A DNA stretch of 64,000 nucleotides from Lasiosphaeris hirsuta (taxonomy: Eukaryota; Ascomycota; Sordariomycetes; Sordariales; Lasiosphaeriaceae), in assembly GCA_030549175.1 (NCBI GenBank), contig JAUKUA010000001.1:6200001-6264000 (forward strand). Direction: 5' to 3'. The notes below the pieces were generated by a model. It was not told the DNA's origin. It saw only the letters and a list, made by a program, of their open reading frames with translations, and searched no databases. The position numbers were made by a program, and so were the translations under genes. Each line of letters starts with the position of its first letter. Position 1 is the stretch's first letter. Shown here one piece after another: positions 51,201-62,926 of this stretch.

Positions 51201-53640
51201 CTTCGTCTGTCTGCAGCTCATAACACAGCGACTGTGTGCAATGCAGTCGGGATGCCGCAGTCAATGCTCAGCACCTCAGGGCCATGGTGGTAGATTCCCA
51301 AAGCCACGGCAGCCTCTCAGGATGCCGATCCTCGACAATGCTGCCCAGCGACCTGGAAACCGTCTCGACCCACAGCAATAAATAGCAAATCTGTTTCGCA
51401 TGATCCGCCCTCGCCCTCGCGCTGTGCCCTTACATTCCATGATCGACGCCGATGCAACATCGTCCACTACGCTTACCCTACGTTGACACGGTTGACAAGC
51501 CTGAACAGTCGGCACCTCGCAGGAAGGGAGTATTGGCATGCGAAGAAAAAAGGGGAGAGCGGCCAAGTCAAATCTTATTGACTTCAGCCTTTTCAAATAT
51601 CCATCTATCCCTCACCTACACAATAAGTCCAAGACTCGGTGCTTCAATAAAGGCTGATTGGTATAATGTTTGATGCCCGATAATCGTCTCTTGATTGCCT
51701 GGGCTTATTCCCAGCCTTGCATGCATGCCCAGACCAAATAATATACCGGAACTGCAGGGACAGGCAGTGCATCCAGGGAAGCATGCGAAACGGAAATGGC
51801 AACAGAGCCATTTCCGCATTGCTGCTGCAAGCCCTGCTGCAGGTTAAGTGTCGACTAGGTGAGAGCGTCTAGACTGCGGATATTGCAAGTCAAGCAGCTC
51901 AAAACTAACGTCAATGCGTTTCTACTAGCAGGTGAAAATCCCACGCCGAAAAGCTACCACTTCGGTCCCCCCCCCCCCTTGTTAGGGGATTGGAGCTGTG
52001 CGGATCTCCCTCCTATTCAGCTTTAGCTGGGGAGATCGTGGAGAGTTCAGAGTGCTAGCGGGAGTTCTCTTTTGTGGCTCGATCCTTTTACCTGGAAGAA
52101 ACGGTTCGCCTCTTGAGCATTTCTGTTATATTGGCTAGGTACTGAGGTGGATAAATCGTCCTTGAGATATAGTATACAGACAAATACTACGATACCTATC
52201 AAAGCTGCATTCGTAGTATGCTCCTTGCCGCAACCTTGCAGCGTGGAGGAACTGTGAGCCAACAGACGACATAAGGTCAGCTAGCCACTGGCCATGTCAC
52301 GTTCCGTTCTTTTCTTCCTGCTCCGATGACACGGCTCCCGCTTTTCATTCCCAATTTGATTCTTAGAACCAAGAACACAGGCAGTAAAACCGGGAGCAAA
52401 GGGGCATGCTGATGAGATACCGGCAGACACCCATTGGCTCCCGAGGAGGTAGGCCCATGTGTTCACGAGCCTACTCGTCTGGTCGTCCCACCTCATTCCG
52501 CCCTCATACGCATCTCGTCGTCGCACACCTTCCGTCCACCACACGGCTTCTTGACACAGTCATCTTGGTAAAAAGAAGGTGACTATCGCCGATGGCGTGG
52601 GGGCGGCGGCTCACCTCTCTGACTCCGGGCCACCACCTGCGCCGCACCGGGATCGGGTTTGGGGGGGGGGGGGGATCAAACCGGAGGGCAACCAGGGATT
52701 TTGTAGCAGGGTTACCCCGACATCTGCCCGAACCGCACGACCCGGAGCTCTGGTGTGTGTGTTTCACAGGTAATTTATAGAGGGGATGAGTTTTGGTTGA
52801 GTTACAGCAGCTACCGTACTTGATTCCCTTGGTAAATAGCAACTCAACGACCCAGTGGGTCCGCGACAACAAGCAGGTTTATTCCAGTCCTAGCTGTGTA
52901 CTCATTGGCGCGGGACTTCGAGAGCCCCGAAGAAGAACCAAGGCATGGCCCTTTTCGCATTATTTCCACCCTCATATACTAGAGGCACCCCTTTCAAGTA
53001 TAGGAAATGCCTTATCAAGACCCTTAAGGCGTATTTCTGAGTTACGGATGTGTCGCGTGCTGGGCCTACAGATCGCACGAGGCAACGGCGAAGCGTCTAT
53101 TAAACTGGACGGTATAAAGGAGGGCTATCTTGGCTCGATCGCTGTCTCACCCGTGCTTAAACCAGTTTCACAGACCGCAAGTCCGCTTATAAACAAGCCA
53201 GTTCCCTAAATAGGTCAGTACATCATCGTGTTTGGTTCCTCTTCCTCTTCCACGCGGTCAAACTCCCTTGTCCTTGTTTGCCCGCAGATACTCAAACTGT
53301 AGTATATATAAAGGACGTTTCGAGAAGCCCTTCCCACCGAATCAACATGCCTTTGAGCCTCCCCTGACGTTGGCAGCTTCTCTTCTCCAGGGATGATGGT
53401 TGAACCCGGCTGTCGTGTGTGTCGTGCTCGGTTCCGCCGAACGGGCATGTTGCTGTACACCACTAATTGCTCGAGCGATCGGCTTGACCTGGCCACACTT
53501 TGCGCCGCGTCGATGATTTCTAGATAGCCGCGACAGAGACAGAGACAGTCTCGGCCTCGAATGACATAATCTCTCACCGGAAGAGTTGATTCGTGCAATG
53601 CCGATGGCCGTGTTGACCCCTTCAGAGACACATCTCGGGC
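48222..53640. other. 5.4-kb gene-poor region
   Basis: Between the kinesin start (-) and the STK19-family stop (-). Many short frames on both strands resemble no family. The least random is an ATG-less minus-strand frame at 48845-49126. A G14 run lies at 52661-52674, and short A-runs at 48757-48765 and 49419-49430. Two stretches (near 50640-51000 and 51500-51700) show no coding pattern. I see no tRNA or transposase. Confidence 0.5.
52661..52674. repeat. G14 homopolymer
   Basis: Uninterrupted run of 14 G residues in intergenic DNA. Confidence 0.85.
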
Positions 53641-54921
53641 TCACACAAGCCGCACTCCTCGACCCACGCTGCTTGTCTCAAAGACCTCGACTAGACCTGC
53701 GCCAACCGCCTCCCGCAGAACCCAATCGAAGGATAGCCCGTTGAAATCTCGCCATTTCTTGGTACGTCCAGGTAGAACTCCAATAAACTCGCCTCGGGCT
53801 TTCTTCGCCAGTGCCGCTTGCTTGTCGCCAGCGATACCCCCGCCCCACTTCTCCCGGAGATCGCTCTCGGGCATCTCGCGATACCGTGTCTTGTGAAGGA
53901 GATCCGCGAGGCGCGCCAGCGCTCCGGAGACCAGCTTGAGAAACATGCCGATGCCCGGAACCGCAACATTAACCTCACCAGACACGCCGAGTAAGCCCCC
54001 GAATCCACTTCGCCCCCCGGTACCCCCAGCTGCATGCAACGCGCCCTCCCCCCCAACCGCCGCGAGCGACCCAGCCGCGGCGCGGGAGACGGTCTCCAGA
54101 CTGAGCATGGCATGCCGCTCAGCCGGGCGGGCGAAGACACCGGTGGAGCGCCCGGCCGCATCATTGAGCGCTGTCAGGAAGCCGGCACGCACGAGCGCAT
54201 CGACCTGCGAGCGCGCGAGCGCGTCCCCTGGCATCGTCTGCGCGGCCGGCTGCTCTCCTAGCCACTTGACAAATGCCTCCTTTGTCCCCTCATCCAACAG
54301 CTTGCTGCCCCTAACCAGCCCCTCCAAGTCCCTACTCAGCACAACCAGCTCCCCGACATCCACGCGCCTCGGCACCACCACCCGCCTGAGTGTGCCGGCG
54401 CGGACAAGCTCCGCCATCTCGCGTTCCGCCGCCGTAGGGCTCGCCAGAAGCGCGCGGACGTGTGCGCTGCTGGCCACGGGTGGTAGCGCGTCACGGAAGT
54501 TGAGCACAGCCGCAGTCTTGGCTGAGTTCATGCCTGAGCCGCGATCGGGGATGGGATCGAACATGTGGGCGCGGATCCAGAGCTGGGCCTGGACGACATC
54601 GCGCAGGTGGAGGTCGGCGGCGAGGGCTTGGACGAGCCCAAAGTCGTCGAGGCGGTCGTGGAAGTAGTCATCGTCGAGCTCGTCATCGTGGGCGCGAGAC
54701 ACGTTGCTTTTCGCAGCGGTGTTGCCGCCTGCTTTGGTCCGGGGGAGGGATGAGGCCCAGGCTGAGGCTGACGGGGAAGCTGTCAAGCGCTGCGCGCGGG
54801 GTTTGCTTGACGACTTCTTCTTAATGCGCGACCCCGCAAGGAACGAACGGAGACTCATTGTGTTGTTAGAGCGCAACTGACTTTGGTTGATGCGTGTACT
54901 CGCCAAGATGCGCCGCAGCAT
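53641..54921 (-). CDS. STK19-family winged-helix protein
   Basis: Intronless gene for 426 residues. The first 85 residues are basic and Ser-rich (SRIKKKSSSKPRAQRL). The rest matches the Stk19 family: FGLVQALAADLHLRDVVQAQ, RAHMFDPIPDRGSGMNSAKT, AELVRAGTLRRVVVPRR (a winged-helix wing), DALVRAGFLTALN and the closing FDWVLREAVGAGLVEVFETS, SVGRGVRLV. The repeated 'xLVRAGxLxxV' units are the wings of tandem winged helices. Human STK19, despite its name, is now viewed as a DNA-binding winged-helix factor of transcription-coupled repair. No kinase motifs (HRD, DFG) are visible here. Two ATGs lie near the start (MLRRIL and MSLRSF, residue 22). I kept the longer. The Gly-rich stretch AAVGGEGALHAAGGTGG is an insertion. 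Confidence 0.75.
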   Translation of the reverse strand: MLRRILASTRINQSQLRSNNTMSLRSFLAGSRIKKKSSSKPRAQRLTASPSASAWASSLPRTKAGGNTAAKSNVSRAHDDELDDDYFHDRLDDFGLVQALAADLHLRDVVQAQLWIRAHMFDPIPDRGSGMNSAKTAAVLNFRDALPPVASSAHVRALLASPTAAEREMAELVRAGTLRRVVVPRRVDVGELVVLSRDLEGLVRGSKLLDEGTKEAFVKWLGEQPAAQTMPGDALARSQVDALVRAGFLTALNDAAGRSTGVFARPAERHAMLSLETVSRAAAGSLAAVGGEGALHAAGGTGGRSGFGGLLGVSGEVNVAVPGIGMFLKLVSGALARLADLLHKTRYREMPESDLREKWGGGIAGDKQAALAKKARGEFIGVLPGRTKKWRDFNGLSFDWVLREAVGAGLVEVFETSSVGRGVRLV

Positions 54922-55489
54922 CTAGATGGTATTGTATGTGCCTGCCACCTTAAGGTTATTTGGGGTAAAGCCCCCCACATTAAGTGCAGGGACCAGCCAC
55001 ACGGCGAGCTGCTTGCTCCTGGTTCGCCCAAATCTGAAGCTTGGCATGAGGTACCTCAGGCACACCGGGCCACACAGTATCCATCTCAAAAGCCACAGCC
55101 GATCCCTCCAGCGCTCCTGAGAATTGGAGTTCCATCCTAGACATGTCTCACTCACCCTCCCGAAACAACGGGTTCATTATCATTTCGACAAGGAAAATGT
55201 ATTTGGTATAATAACAACTCGTGGGGTTACCCCAGATTATCGAGCACAAGGTACATGCGAACACTGCGTGAACGTGAACATAGCAAAATATCTAAGAAAT
55301 GTTTTCCCTTTCCAGACCGAGACCCTAATTCCAGCTCGCATTCATGAGTACAAAACCAGTATTCAAGAGCTCTCTATCCGTAGACATGGAAGGGAAAAGA
55401 AAGAGGGTCCACTGATTAGTACAGACTGACGCTTTCCAGTCAAAATGCTCGCTTTTTTATGCCCATGCCGAACAACGAAAAAACCCCCT
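54922..55489. other. Intergenic region
   Basis: 0.57 kb between two minus-strand genes. A plus-strand frame at 55124-55429 has no family resemblance. Confidence 0.5.
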
Positions 55490-58400
55490 CTACCCTGCCA
55501 TCGTCAATGTGTAAGATGTAATGACGCTCATGCGCTCGCTCGTTAGCTTCAAAGAAATACGCAGTAGTTCCTGAGCCACCTCAGGCTCTTCCCTCTGCAG
55601 CTTGTCCCAGCTCTTTTTATCCATCAACCACACGACGCAGTCCCTCTCCACGACACACGTTGCCGTCCTATCCGTCTCTGAGAAAAAGGGCAGTTCGCCA
55701 CATGTGGTGCCGGCTACGATACTCTCAAAGAGCAAGCCTTGTGGAAGATCATATTCGGCGCGAAGGATGCCCGACTCCAGGAGATAAAACCCATCGGCAC
55801 GCTCGCCACGTCGGAATAGAGTAGTAGAAGCAGTATACTCGCGCCGCACAAAGTAGCAGACTGCGCGAAACCAAAAGTCTTCGTTCTTGTCACTTACATC
55901 CTGGAAGATTTGTAGCATCAGCCGCAGAGGTTCCTTGAAGCTCCGCCAGCGAGCCAAACTCTTGACTTCCATCTTGCCGATCGACTTGCGCGCTGCTTCG
56001 TGGAGATGAGTGCGCCGGGGCGATGACCCTAGCAAATCAAACGGCTGTGCCGCCGCCCGCCCTGGCACATCCAAGTTGCTTGCCGAAGCAACGCGGGGGC
56101 TGCGAACCACCTCTTGGTTGGCGTACAACGTCTTGAGAAGTTCGTTTTCACAATACTCGAGTGCCGAGTTGAGTTCTGGCAGAAGCTTGACGTCAACACC
56201 ATCCCCACCCAAGCCGACGGCCCTGAGGCTACGACCCAGGGGGCTGTCTAGATCCACACCACTGATGACAAGGTCAATGCCCTTGCTGTTGAGCAGCCGA
56301 CTGATGGTGTTGAAAACCTCGCCTGCCGAGTAGTCGAGGCCAGTGACTTGCCATAGATCAAGGATTAGAAACTTGATCGGACACCTCCTGAATTCTTCTT
56401 CAGTAATCAGCGCCCGGATCTTGTCCTCCACGCTGACGATGGTCCCGAAGAACAGGTAGCCCGCAAGCTTGATGACGTTGATTTGGCGGCCCACCTGCCG
56501 GAGGTAATGCTGTTGGGTTGGGTTCCTCCTGACAGTTGAGCCAACCACTTCTCCAGAATAGCTGGCTCGCACGGCAGAGACCCTTGAAGTCTGGAATATC
56601 AAGGAAACAAACGCAAGGAGTATTCCAATACCAATCCCAACGACAAAATCGTAGATGCCCATAATTAGGACAATCGCGATGACAGTAAGGTATTCAAGGA
56701 GCTTCAGCTTCTTCCTCGGTTGCCATACAGCCTCCAGAAGCAACTCAAACCCAAGGTCAAATATTAAAACACCAACCATCATAACTGGAATGAAGCCAAT
56801 AAGGGACGGGCCGATTGTCATGACGGAGAAGGTAAGAGCAGCCAGAAGGAAGCCAGCCAGCCGGCTGTCGCCTCCGGATCGCATGAAGAATAGCGTATTA
56901 GCGTAAACAAGGTAGTTCTGAATGCTGCCCGCAAGCCCCGACATGATATTGGAAAAGCCATGCAATTTAAGTTCGTGGTCAAGATCAGCATGATCCTCGC
57001 CTGTGTTGAGGGCGAGGGCCGGCACGTTGATTGGCACATGCAATATGCCGAAGAATGTCAAAGCAAACATTGCCGGAATGCACTGTATAATTGCAGCCCA
57101 GTTGACCAGGTTAAACTCTGTAGCGATATGTCAGCCTCGAAACAAACAACAGTCATTGATGAGAAGGGAGACGCAGACATACTGTAGAGTGTATAGAAGT
57201 ACCACCAGGGCTCACCAGCAGGTGGGCCTTCAAAGATCCAGCCACTGTGCCTGAGAGTATCGGGCTGAAGTTTGCCGGATGCAAATGCCAAAACGTAAAA
57301 GAATATGGGGATGGCGATGATGTAGCCCGGTAGGAAGAATTTAGATGTGATCCGAGTTTGGCCATAAAAGAGAACGACGGCAAGCGAGAGGGGTATCACC
57401 CAAAGGGGGACTGTGTCGGCTTGAATGAGTCTCTTGAGGGTATCCAGGTCATATTCGAGACTGCCACCCATCCTAGCTGTAACCTCGAATCCTGTGGCGA
57501 CCAGAAACCAGCCGACACCACCGATGCAGCCGATCAAGATATGGCGCGGTATGAAGCCGACGATATAGCCAAACTTGAACTTGCCCATCAAAAAGAAGAC
57601 GGTTCCGGTAAGCATGGAGCTCAACGCATAAGATGTTATGGTAGTGGCAATCACTGCATCGGGGTTTTCCTCCCCCACGATGTCTGTTATGGTGCTAGCC
57701 ATGCTGTGAAAGAAAGGCACTACCTCAATCTAGGGGTTATCAGTAACCGCATTGAACTGGGAGATCGCCAAGGTGGGTGGGTAACATACAAGCTCGGAGC
57801 CGACGCCGCCCTTGAAAATACTGCCGCATGAAAAAGTCAACTGCGAAATAATAGTGCTGACATAGAATATTGATATGCCGGCGGAGCCGAGACCCGAAAA
57901 TATAGGGCTCCCGAGAGGAAACAAGATCATGCCTAAAATTTGCATGTCAGTCGCCTACAAGGTACGTTCAGCCATGGCGATATAACTTACCGTATGACAA
58001 TGCATCGAGGATATTAAGGAGAAGTCCGACAATGACAGCAGGGAGGCAAGTCAGGGGGGCAACAACAATGTTCTGCCAAAGGGCTCGACGATCCCAGCAT
58101 TTCGGATCACGAACAACATGAAAAAGGGACTGCGCGTGAGATCTTGCCTGTCGGGCAGAGTTAGCGATCTGTGTCGCCCATGGTTGAGGCGCTGGGCTCT
58201 TCTGGCTCTCGAGGTCAACATTTCGGCTTGTCCCGTTTACTATGCCGTAACTCTGCCAACTCTGCTGGGACGTTACGGGCAGTAAAGGTGCGGTCTCGGT
58301 TGGCTCTTCAGCGTTATCTCCGCTTGCCGGGGAATAAGCTAGCCCGAAGGGGCGCCTCTTGCTCGGTGGCACGACGTCATTATCGCTGTCACTCGCGACG

Positions 58401-59061
58401 TGCTCTTCGTGAACTTGGTCCGCCTTAGGCGTCAGGAGATACCTGTCCTCGGGCGGCGATCTCCTCAGCATCGTTGTAAGCATGGATGGCCCGTCGACTT
58501 CGGGGTCCTCGGCAACAGCCTCCGGGGATGATGGCTCCGAGACTTCTTCTATGGTCTCGGACGATCTTTCGGCACTCCCGCCGGCAGTCTCGGATTCATC
58601 GACTGGCCCTGCGGGCTCCAGCCGGGAGTGTGACGACTGGGGACGTGGTCGGGCGAGGAACGAAGGACTACGTCCGTCCTTCTTGTCGGAAAGAAAGTAG
58701 CTGGCTAGCTCGGCCGTGTCCTTACGGACTGACAGAGCAGACTGAATGCTATCGACAGGAGCTGTAGGCGAGAGCGGTCAGCACGAGTGCCTAATGTCTG
58801 TCAGGAACCTTGTGGGGCCCAGGGGTGAGCACCTAGGTTTTCTCGGACAGAGCCGTGGATGAAAGATCTGATGGGTTCCCGATAGTTCGCAGAGCCCACG
58901 GAAGACGACAGAAATCTCCCGTCATTGCTGGAGACGGGGACGATCTGTGGAAGGCTAGGGGACAGGAGAGCCGCCTGCGCATTTTCCTGCGTGTCTTGAG
59001 AGAAGAGGGACGGGGACCGCTTTCTCCTCCACGAGGAGAAGCCAAATACGGGAGACGACAT
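55490..59061 (-). CDS. SulP-type transporter with STAS and cyclic-nucleotide-binding domains (Vsb1/YGR125W-like)
   Basis: Five exons: 59061-58833, 58761-57991, 57932-57790, 57729-57183 and 57117-55490, giving 1105 residues. A disordered Ser/Pro/Glu-rich N-terminus of about 280 residues leads into the SulP transporter core, entered at NIVVAPLTCLPAVIVGLLLN and SYGMILFPLG. Further membrane segments include AVIATTITSYALSSMLTGTV, GFIPRHILIGCIGGVGWFLV, LPLWVIPLSLAVVL-type helices and PSLIGFIPVMMVGVLIFDLG. A STAS domain follows (INVIKLAGYLFFGTIVSVED, FLILDLWQVTGLDYSAGEVF). The C-terminus is a cyclic-nucleotide-binding-like fold (LFRRGERADGFYLLESGILR, GTTCGELPFFSETDRTATCV). Yeast YGR125W/Vsb1, with the same layout, is needed for vacuolar storage of basic amino acids. 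Splicing phases agree at all four introns. The substrate here is inferred. Confidence 0.85.
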
Positions 59062-60686
59062 GGCACGGTATGGCGTGAGAGGCGCAAGAAGCACTTGCTC
59101 AAGGCGCGGTCTTGGGTCCTTCAGTCAACGGAAAGGTGCATCACGGTGCCACCCAACCTGAGGTACCAGAGGGCTAGACCCTTAGGGTTGGCGGTAATGA
59201 CACAGGAGGGGCGGGCGGCGGATGGGGAACTCTAATGTGGATGGATGGAGACTGGATGAACGGTGGGTTTGAGATAACGCAGGTTAAGGTAGGGAGCTCC
59301 AAGTGGGCAGTCAAACACAGGGTGATTGTGGTAAGAACTGGGACCGGAAACAGAACAGCCACTTATCAGAGGCTGGAGACTGGAGAAAAGAGAGAACAGA
59401 AGGAATCGTAGTAACAGCCCACGCGGGATAACGCTGGAGGCAAAGCAAGGAGACGTGATTTTTCGCACCCCACTTGGAGCTTGTTTCCTCTGCAAGGATG
59501 AGCGAAGAAGCAGCCAAAAACTCTTGCTAATAAACCCCAGGCCCCGCGCATGTTGCAGCCGAACTGGAGAGGCGCATAGGTAGGTCCTGCCTGTCCAGGT
59601 TGTCATGCATTTCGCATCTGTAGGGCCGAGGGTGGCTTTGCGCTTGCACTTGCACTTGTGTCTGCTCGACCCTGCTTGACCTCGCCGCGACTTACACGGA
59701 CGGATAGATGGTCTGGGCTCGGTCTTGGTGGGGCGAAGGTTCAGGTTATGGAGGCGTCATGTGCATGATGCAATGGACCGACAGCCTGATAACCCTGGCC
59801 CAGTGCGAATTGGGTTTTCAAGCAGCGTCGTGCCTGTGGACCTGAAGCCGAACCCCTCAGCTCACTCAAGTTGTCCGCTTGCCGGGTGGATCGGGCACCA
59901 GCGAAATGCCTCGTGTCGCGCTGTTTTTGAGAGTTGACCTCGGTCACTGCTAGAGTGCTACTTATTTATGTGTCAAGCTTTCAATTGAGAGATGCCTAGC
60001 AATGGACAGCCCCCCCCCCCCCCAAAACATTATATGCCCTGAAGCTCTTCTCCGCATGTCTGATTTGGGGTTGTCTTGAGAATATGACAGTGTATGCACT
60101 GTGGAACATCGCCGCCCGTTTTGAAAATTTTTACCTTTTTGTATTGGCCATGTGAGCTCTGCAGGGCTTGCTTCCCCGCGCTTCCCAAGACGTTGAGCAC
60201 AGTTTTTTCTTCAGCCCGCGTGGCCGTTGCCCCGTGAGCCATGTTCTCTCCCCATTCGATCCTCCCCGCCATGCGAGGGGCTGGACTCTCAATTTATGCC
60301 CTTGCTCATGCAAGCGGTTCATTGTCCCCCTTTGCGCAAGTCTGTTGAAGGTTCAAGGGTCTGTTGTGTTCACCATTCGTGGTGATATCAGCCCCTCCGA
60401 TTTCAGGACCTCGGCGGCACCTTGACGGAAACACATCTTTTGCCGTCATTATGGTGAAAGCTGTCGTTAGCTATATCGGGTATTGTACCCCTGTCGTGAA
60501 ACCCATCTTTTGTTCGCTCGTAGGCCACAACGGTTCTTGCGAGCGATGATGCCTTTGCCAGCACCCGCTTCCGTCGCAACGTTCAGCCCTGCGATGGGCC
60601 TCGGGCCGCGGCGCCAAGCGCTGAGCGATCGACCAGGCGATGCGTGATGCGGCCCCCGGAAGCAACAACGGGCGCACCACTCTCTC
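59062..60686. other. Intergenic region, transporter promoter
   Basis: 1.6 kb between the transporter start and the PSF1 stop. It contains a C14 run at 60010-60023. Minus-strand frames at 59232-59606 are probably leader sequence. No gene is supported. Confidence 0.5.
60010..60023. repeat. C14 homopolymer
   Basis: Uninterrupted run of 14 C residues, followed by four A, about 0.95 kb upstream of the transporter start. Confidence 0.85.
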
Positions 60687-61450
60687 TCACCCCAATTTTT
60701 GAAGATAGCCTTGTGCAATCAAACGCTCCACATCGCCCTGCCGGACGTAGAACTGGCTATTCTTGGTCAAATTTATGGCCCTGACATGTGAGTTAGTGCT
60801 GTGAGTCCAAATGTGCGAATCGGGATCATTCGGGGTCATCCGCGAGGTTGCCTACCCGTATTCGGTTTGGATCTCCCCCGCATCTTTCAACACCCGAACA
60901 TCAATGAATAGATCTCTGGCCGGCTCGAGGCTGCCGGTCAGGTCGACATCTGTCCACTGGCCCTTGTATGCAGCCAGTAGGTCGCCGTACTGCCGAACAT
61001 AGTCTTCCTCCTGTGGGCTGAGACTACTTGTGCCGCCATCATTCGCACCTGGCACGCCATTCGCCCCCCCTGCTTGTTGCGCGGACAGATCAAGGACATC
61101 AGAACCATTCCAGACCAGCACCTCAAGCTTCTCTGTTCGCGTCCGGTGGTAGGCGAGAAGGCACCTTTTGTTCCTCCGCATCGACAAATGATTCACGAGA
61201 AGGGTGCATGCGCTCGCCGGATCTGCAGCGGGGTCAAATGACCCTTGAAACGGCTCAAGTAGACTGTCCACATCTCTATGAAGGTCCCGCACCTCCCGGG
61301 TCACCGTTCGGACCAGCTCGGTCTGATATGGCGGGAGATGGGGCAAGATCTGTGTCCTTTTGGCATGTTGGACCTTCAACAAGTGTGAGTGAGGGGTAGC
61401 AAGAAGGGACTGGACACACGAACAAGTTTATTGCCTAAGTCTCCATACAT
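60687..61450 (-). CDS. PSF1: GINS complex subunit Psf1
   Basis: Three exons: 61450-61424, 61373-60856 and 60780-60687, giving 212 residues, the normal Psf1 length. GINS (Sld5-Psf1-Psf2-Psf3) is part of the CMG replicative helicase with Cdc45 and Mcm2-7. The protein begins MYGDLGNKLVQHAKRTQILP, with only nine codons in the first exon. It continues with the alpha-helical A domain, including DPASACTLLVNHLSMRRNKR and CLLAYHRTRTEKLEVLVWN. The B domain at the C-terminus reads IDVRVLKDAGEIQTEYGAIN, LTKNSQFYVRQGDVERLIAQ, GYLQKLG. An earlier in-frame ATG two codons upstream (MPMYGDL) exists; the second is preferred because orthologs start MYGDLGNKL. Gln/Gly-rich SAQQAGGANGVPGANDGGTS is a linker insertion. 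Confidence 0.93.
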
Positions 61451-62926
61451 CGGCATTCTTGGCTGTTGTTCCGTTTTTTTACCCTGGCAATTGACGTGTT
61501 GAGAGTTGCGAGGTGGGCTGGGGAAGGGCTGGGAGAGGGTAACCTGGGATTCTTGATGTTGACGCGCTTGGTTGTCGCGTCCCCAAGCCTCAAGATCAGG
61601 ACGGCGCGCTAGTGTAGAGTTATGCACAGTTCGCCCCGCGCCGCACTGTTACCGCCAAGTGGCATGGAAAGCCGATTGGATAGGTCCCGCAGCAGGTGGA
61701 GTCCATCCCTTCTCATCTTGAGACACCGCGTCGTTACAGATGACAAACTCTTGAGGTCCATGATGAAGAGCATGGAAATTCATGTTGTTAAAATACACCT
61801 TTCCCTGTCCTAGCTCAGGTCCAATTATAAAACGTGCATTCTATATGTTGCAAGTTTGACCGAGAAAATCCCCATTTTCGTTTTCATTCCACCTGGACCT
61901 GGATCTGTACTCAAGAAGCCGCTGCTTTTTGGACCAACAGCTACGTACTTGGCCATCGCTCATTCTGCTGCATAAAGAGCAGTTCAAGGAAGACGCAGCT
62001 GCTTCAAGACGGCAAGTACCAATACAGGGCTTCTAACGTACGCAAGTGTATGGATAGACAGATCGACTGTTGTTTTATTCGTCGCTTGCTGCCATTATTT
62101 ATTTATTTATTTTCAGACGCCACAAAAACTACAATCAAAAGGTTTCACGCTTCTCAAGGGTTCGAGTTGAAGGTTCATACTATATTAAACTATCGAATTT
62201 TGAGAAAGGGAACCTCACTGAGCTCGGTATTACACCTGTGGGAACACATCCCGCTCAGATTCCTTGCGGGATCGAGGGAAACAGCAGGATCGATCAGGTA
62301 CTGCTGCATGAATGCGGCTGACCTCCTGGCGAAATTTACCGATGAATAGGGTCAATCTGATATGAACGGGAAATGTTAGCAATCAAGCCAAAAACATTTT
62401 CCGACACAGATGTATTTTATGGGGTATATCAGAAGTGCAAAAAATGCGGTTTCGTCGTCATATGCAGTTCTTGACGCTGCTTGGTAACACGGACCAATTC
62501 GTTCATCATGAGAAGGGGTAGGAAAGGATATTGTTATTGGAAAGCTTACCAAGAAATTAGTGCATAATGGCTTTGGACCTGGTCACCATTGGACTGCCAG
62601 GAGACGTGTGATGTGAGAGGGAAGATGAATTCATGAGAAGAGAAGAGAAGCTTTTTAAAGTCGTTGGAAAATTACCCTGTGGGGCATCGAAGCTGGGGCC
62701 ATCTGCCTTGGCAAAGGTGATAAGATAACGATGGGAAGGGTCTGGAAAGCACGGGAGCTTTCGAGCTCCGAGCCCAAGCTCCCTCGCTTCACAATGACCA
62801 GCACTTATAGCTCATCTGACCTGCCATAGAGGTCTCCCACCTCAGAGCTTTGAACTCGAAACTGAAAACCGGATGCCCGTGAATTGAGAAAAGCCAACTT
62901 TTGGGCTGTGCAATCTCAATCTCAAG
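61451..62926. other. Divergent promoter region, PSF1 and HSP78
   Basis: 1.5 kb between divergent genes. It is AT-rich at 61800-62200, with an open frame (61834-62349) that resembles nothing known. A heat-shock-element-like site lies at 62734-62748. Confidence 0.5.
62734..62748 (+). promoter_or_regulatory. Heat-shock element-like site upstream of HSP78
   Basis: Three contiguous 5-bp units GGAAG GGTCT GGAAA fit nGAAn-nTTCn-nGAAn with one mismatch in the middle unit, about 180 bases before the chaperone ATG. Fungal Hsf1 binds such arrays. The position and the downstream gene make this plausible, but one near-match in 1.5 kb can arise by chance. Confidence 0.35.

Noticed and set aside
61834..62349. 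171-residue plus-strand frame upstream of HSP78
   Set aside because: Cys/His/Phe-rich, no recognisable motif, and an AT-rich intergenic composition. Probably chance.
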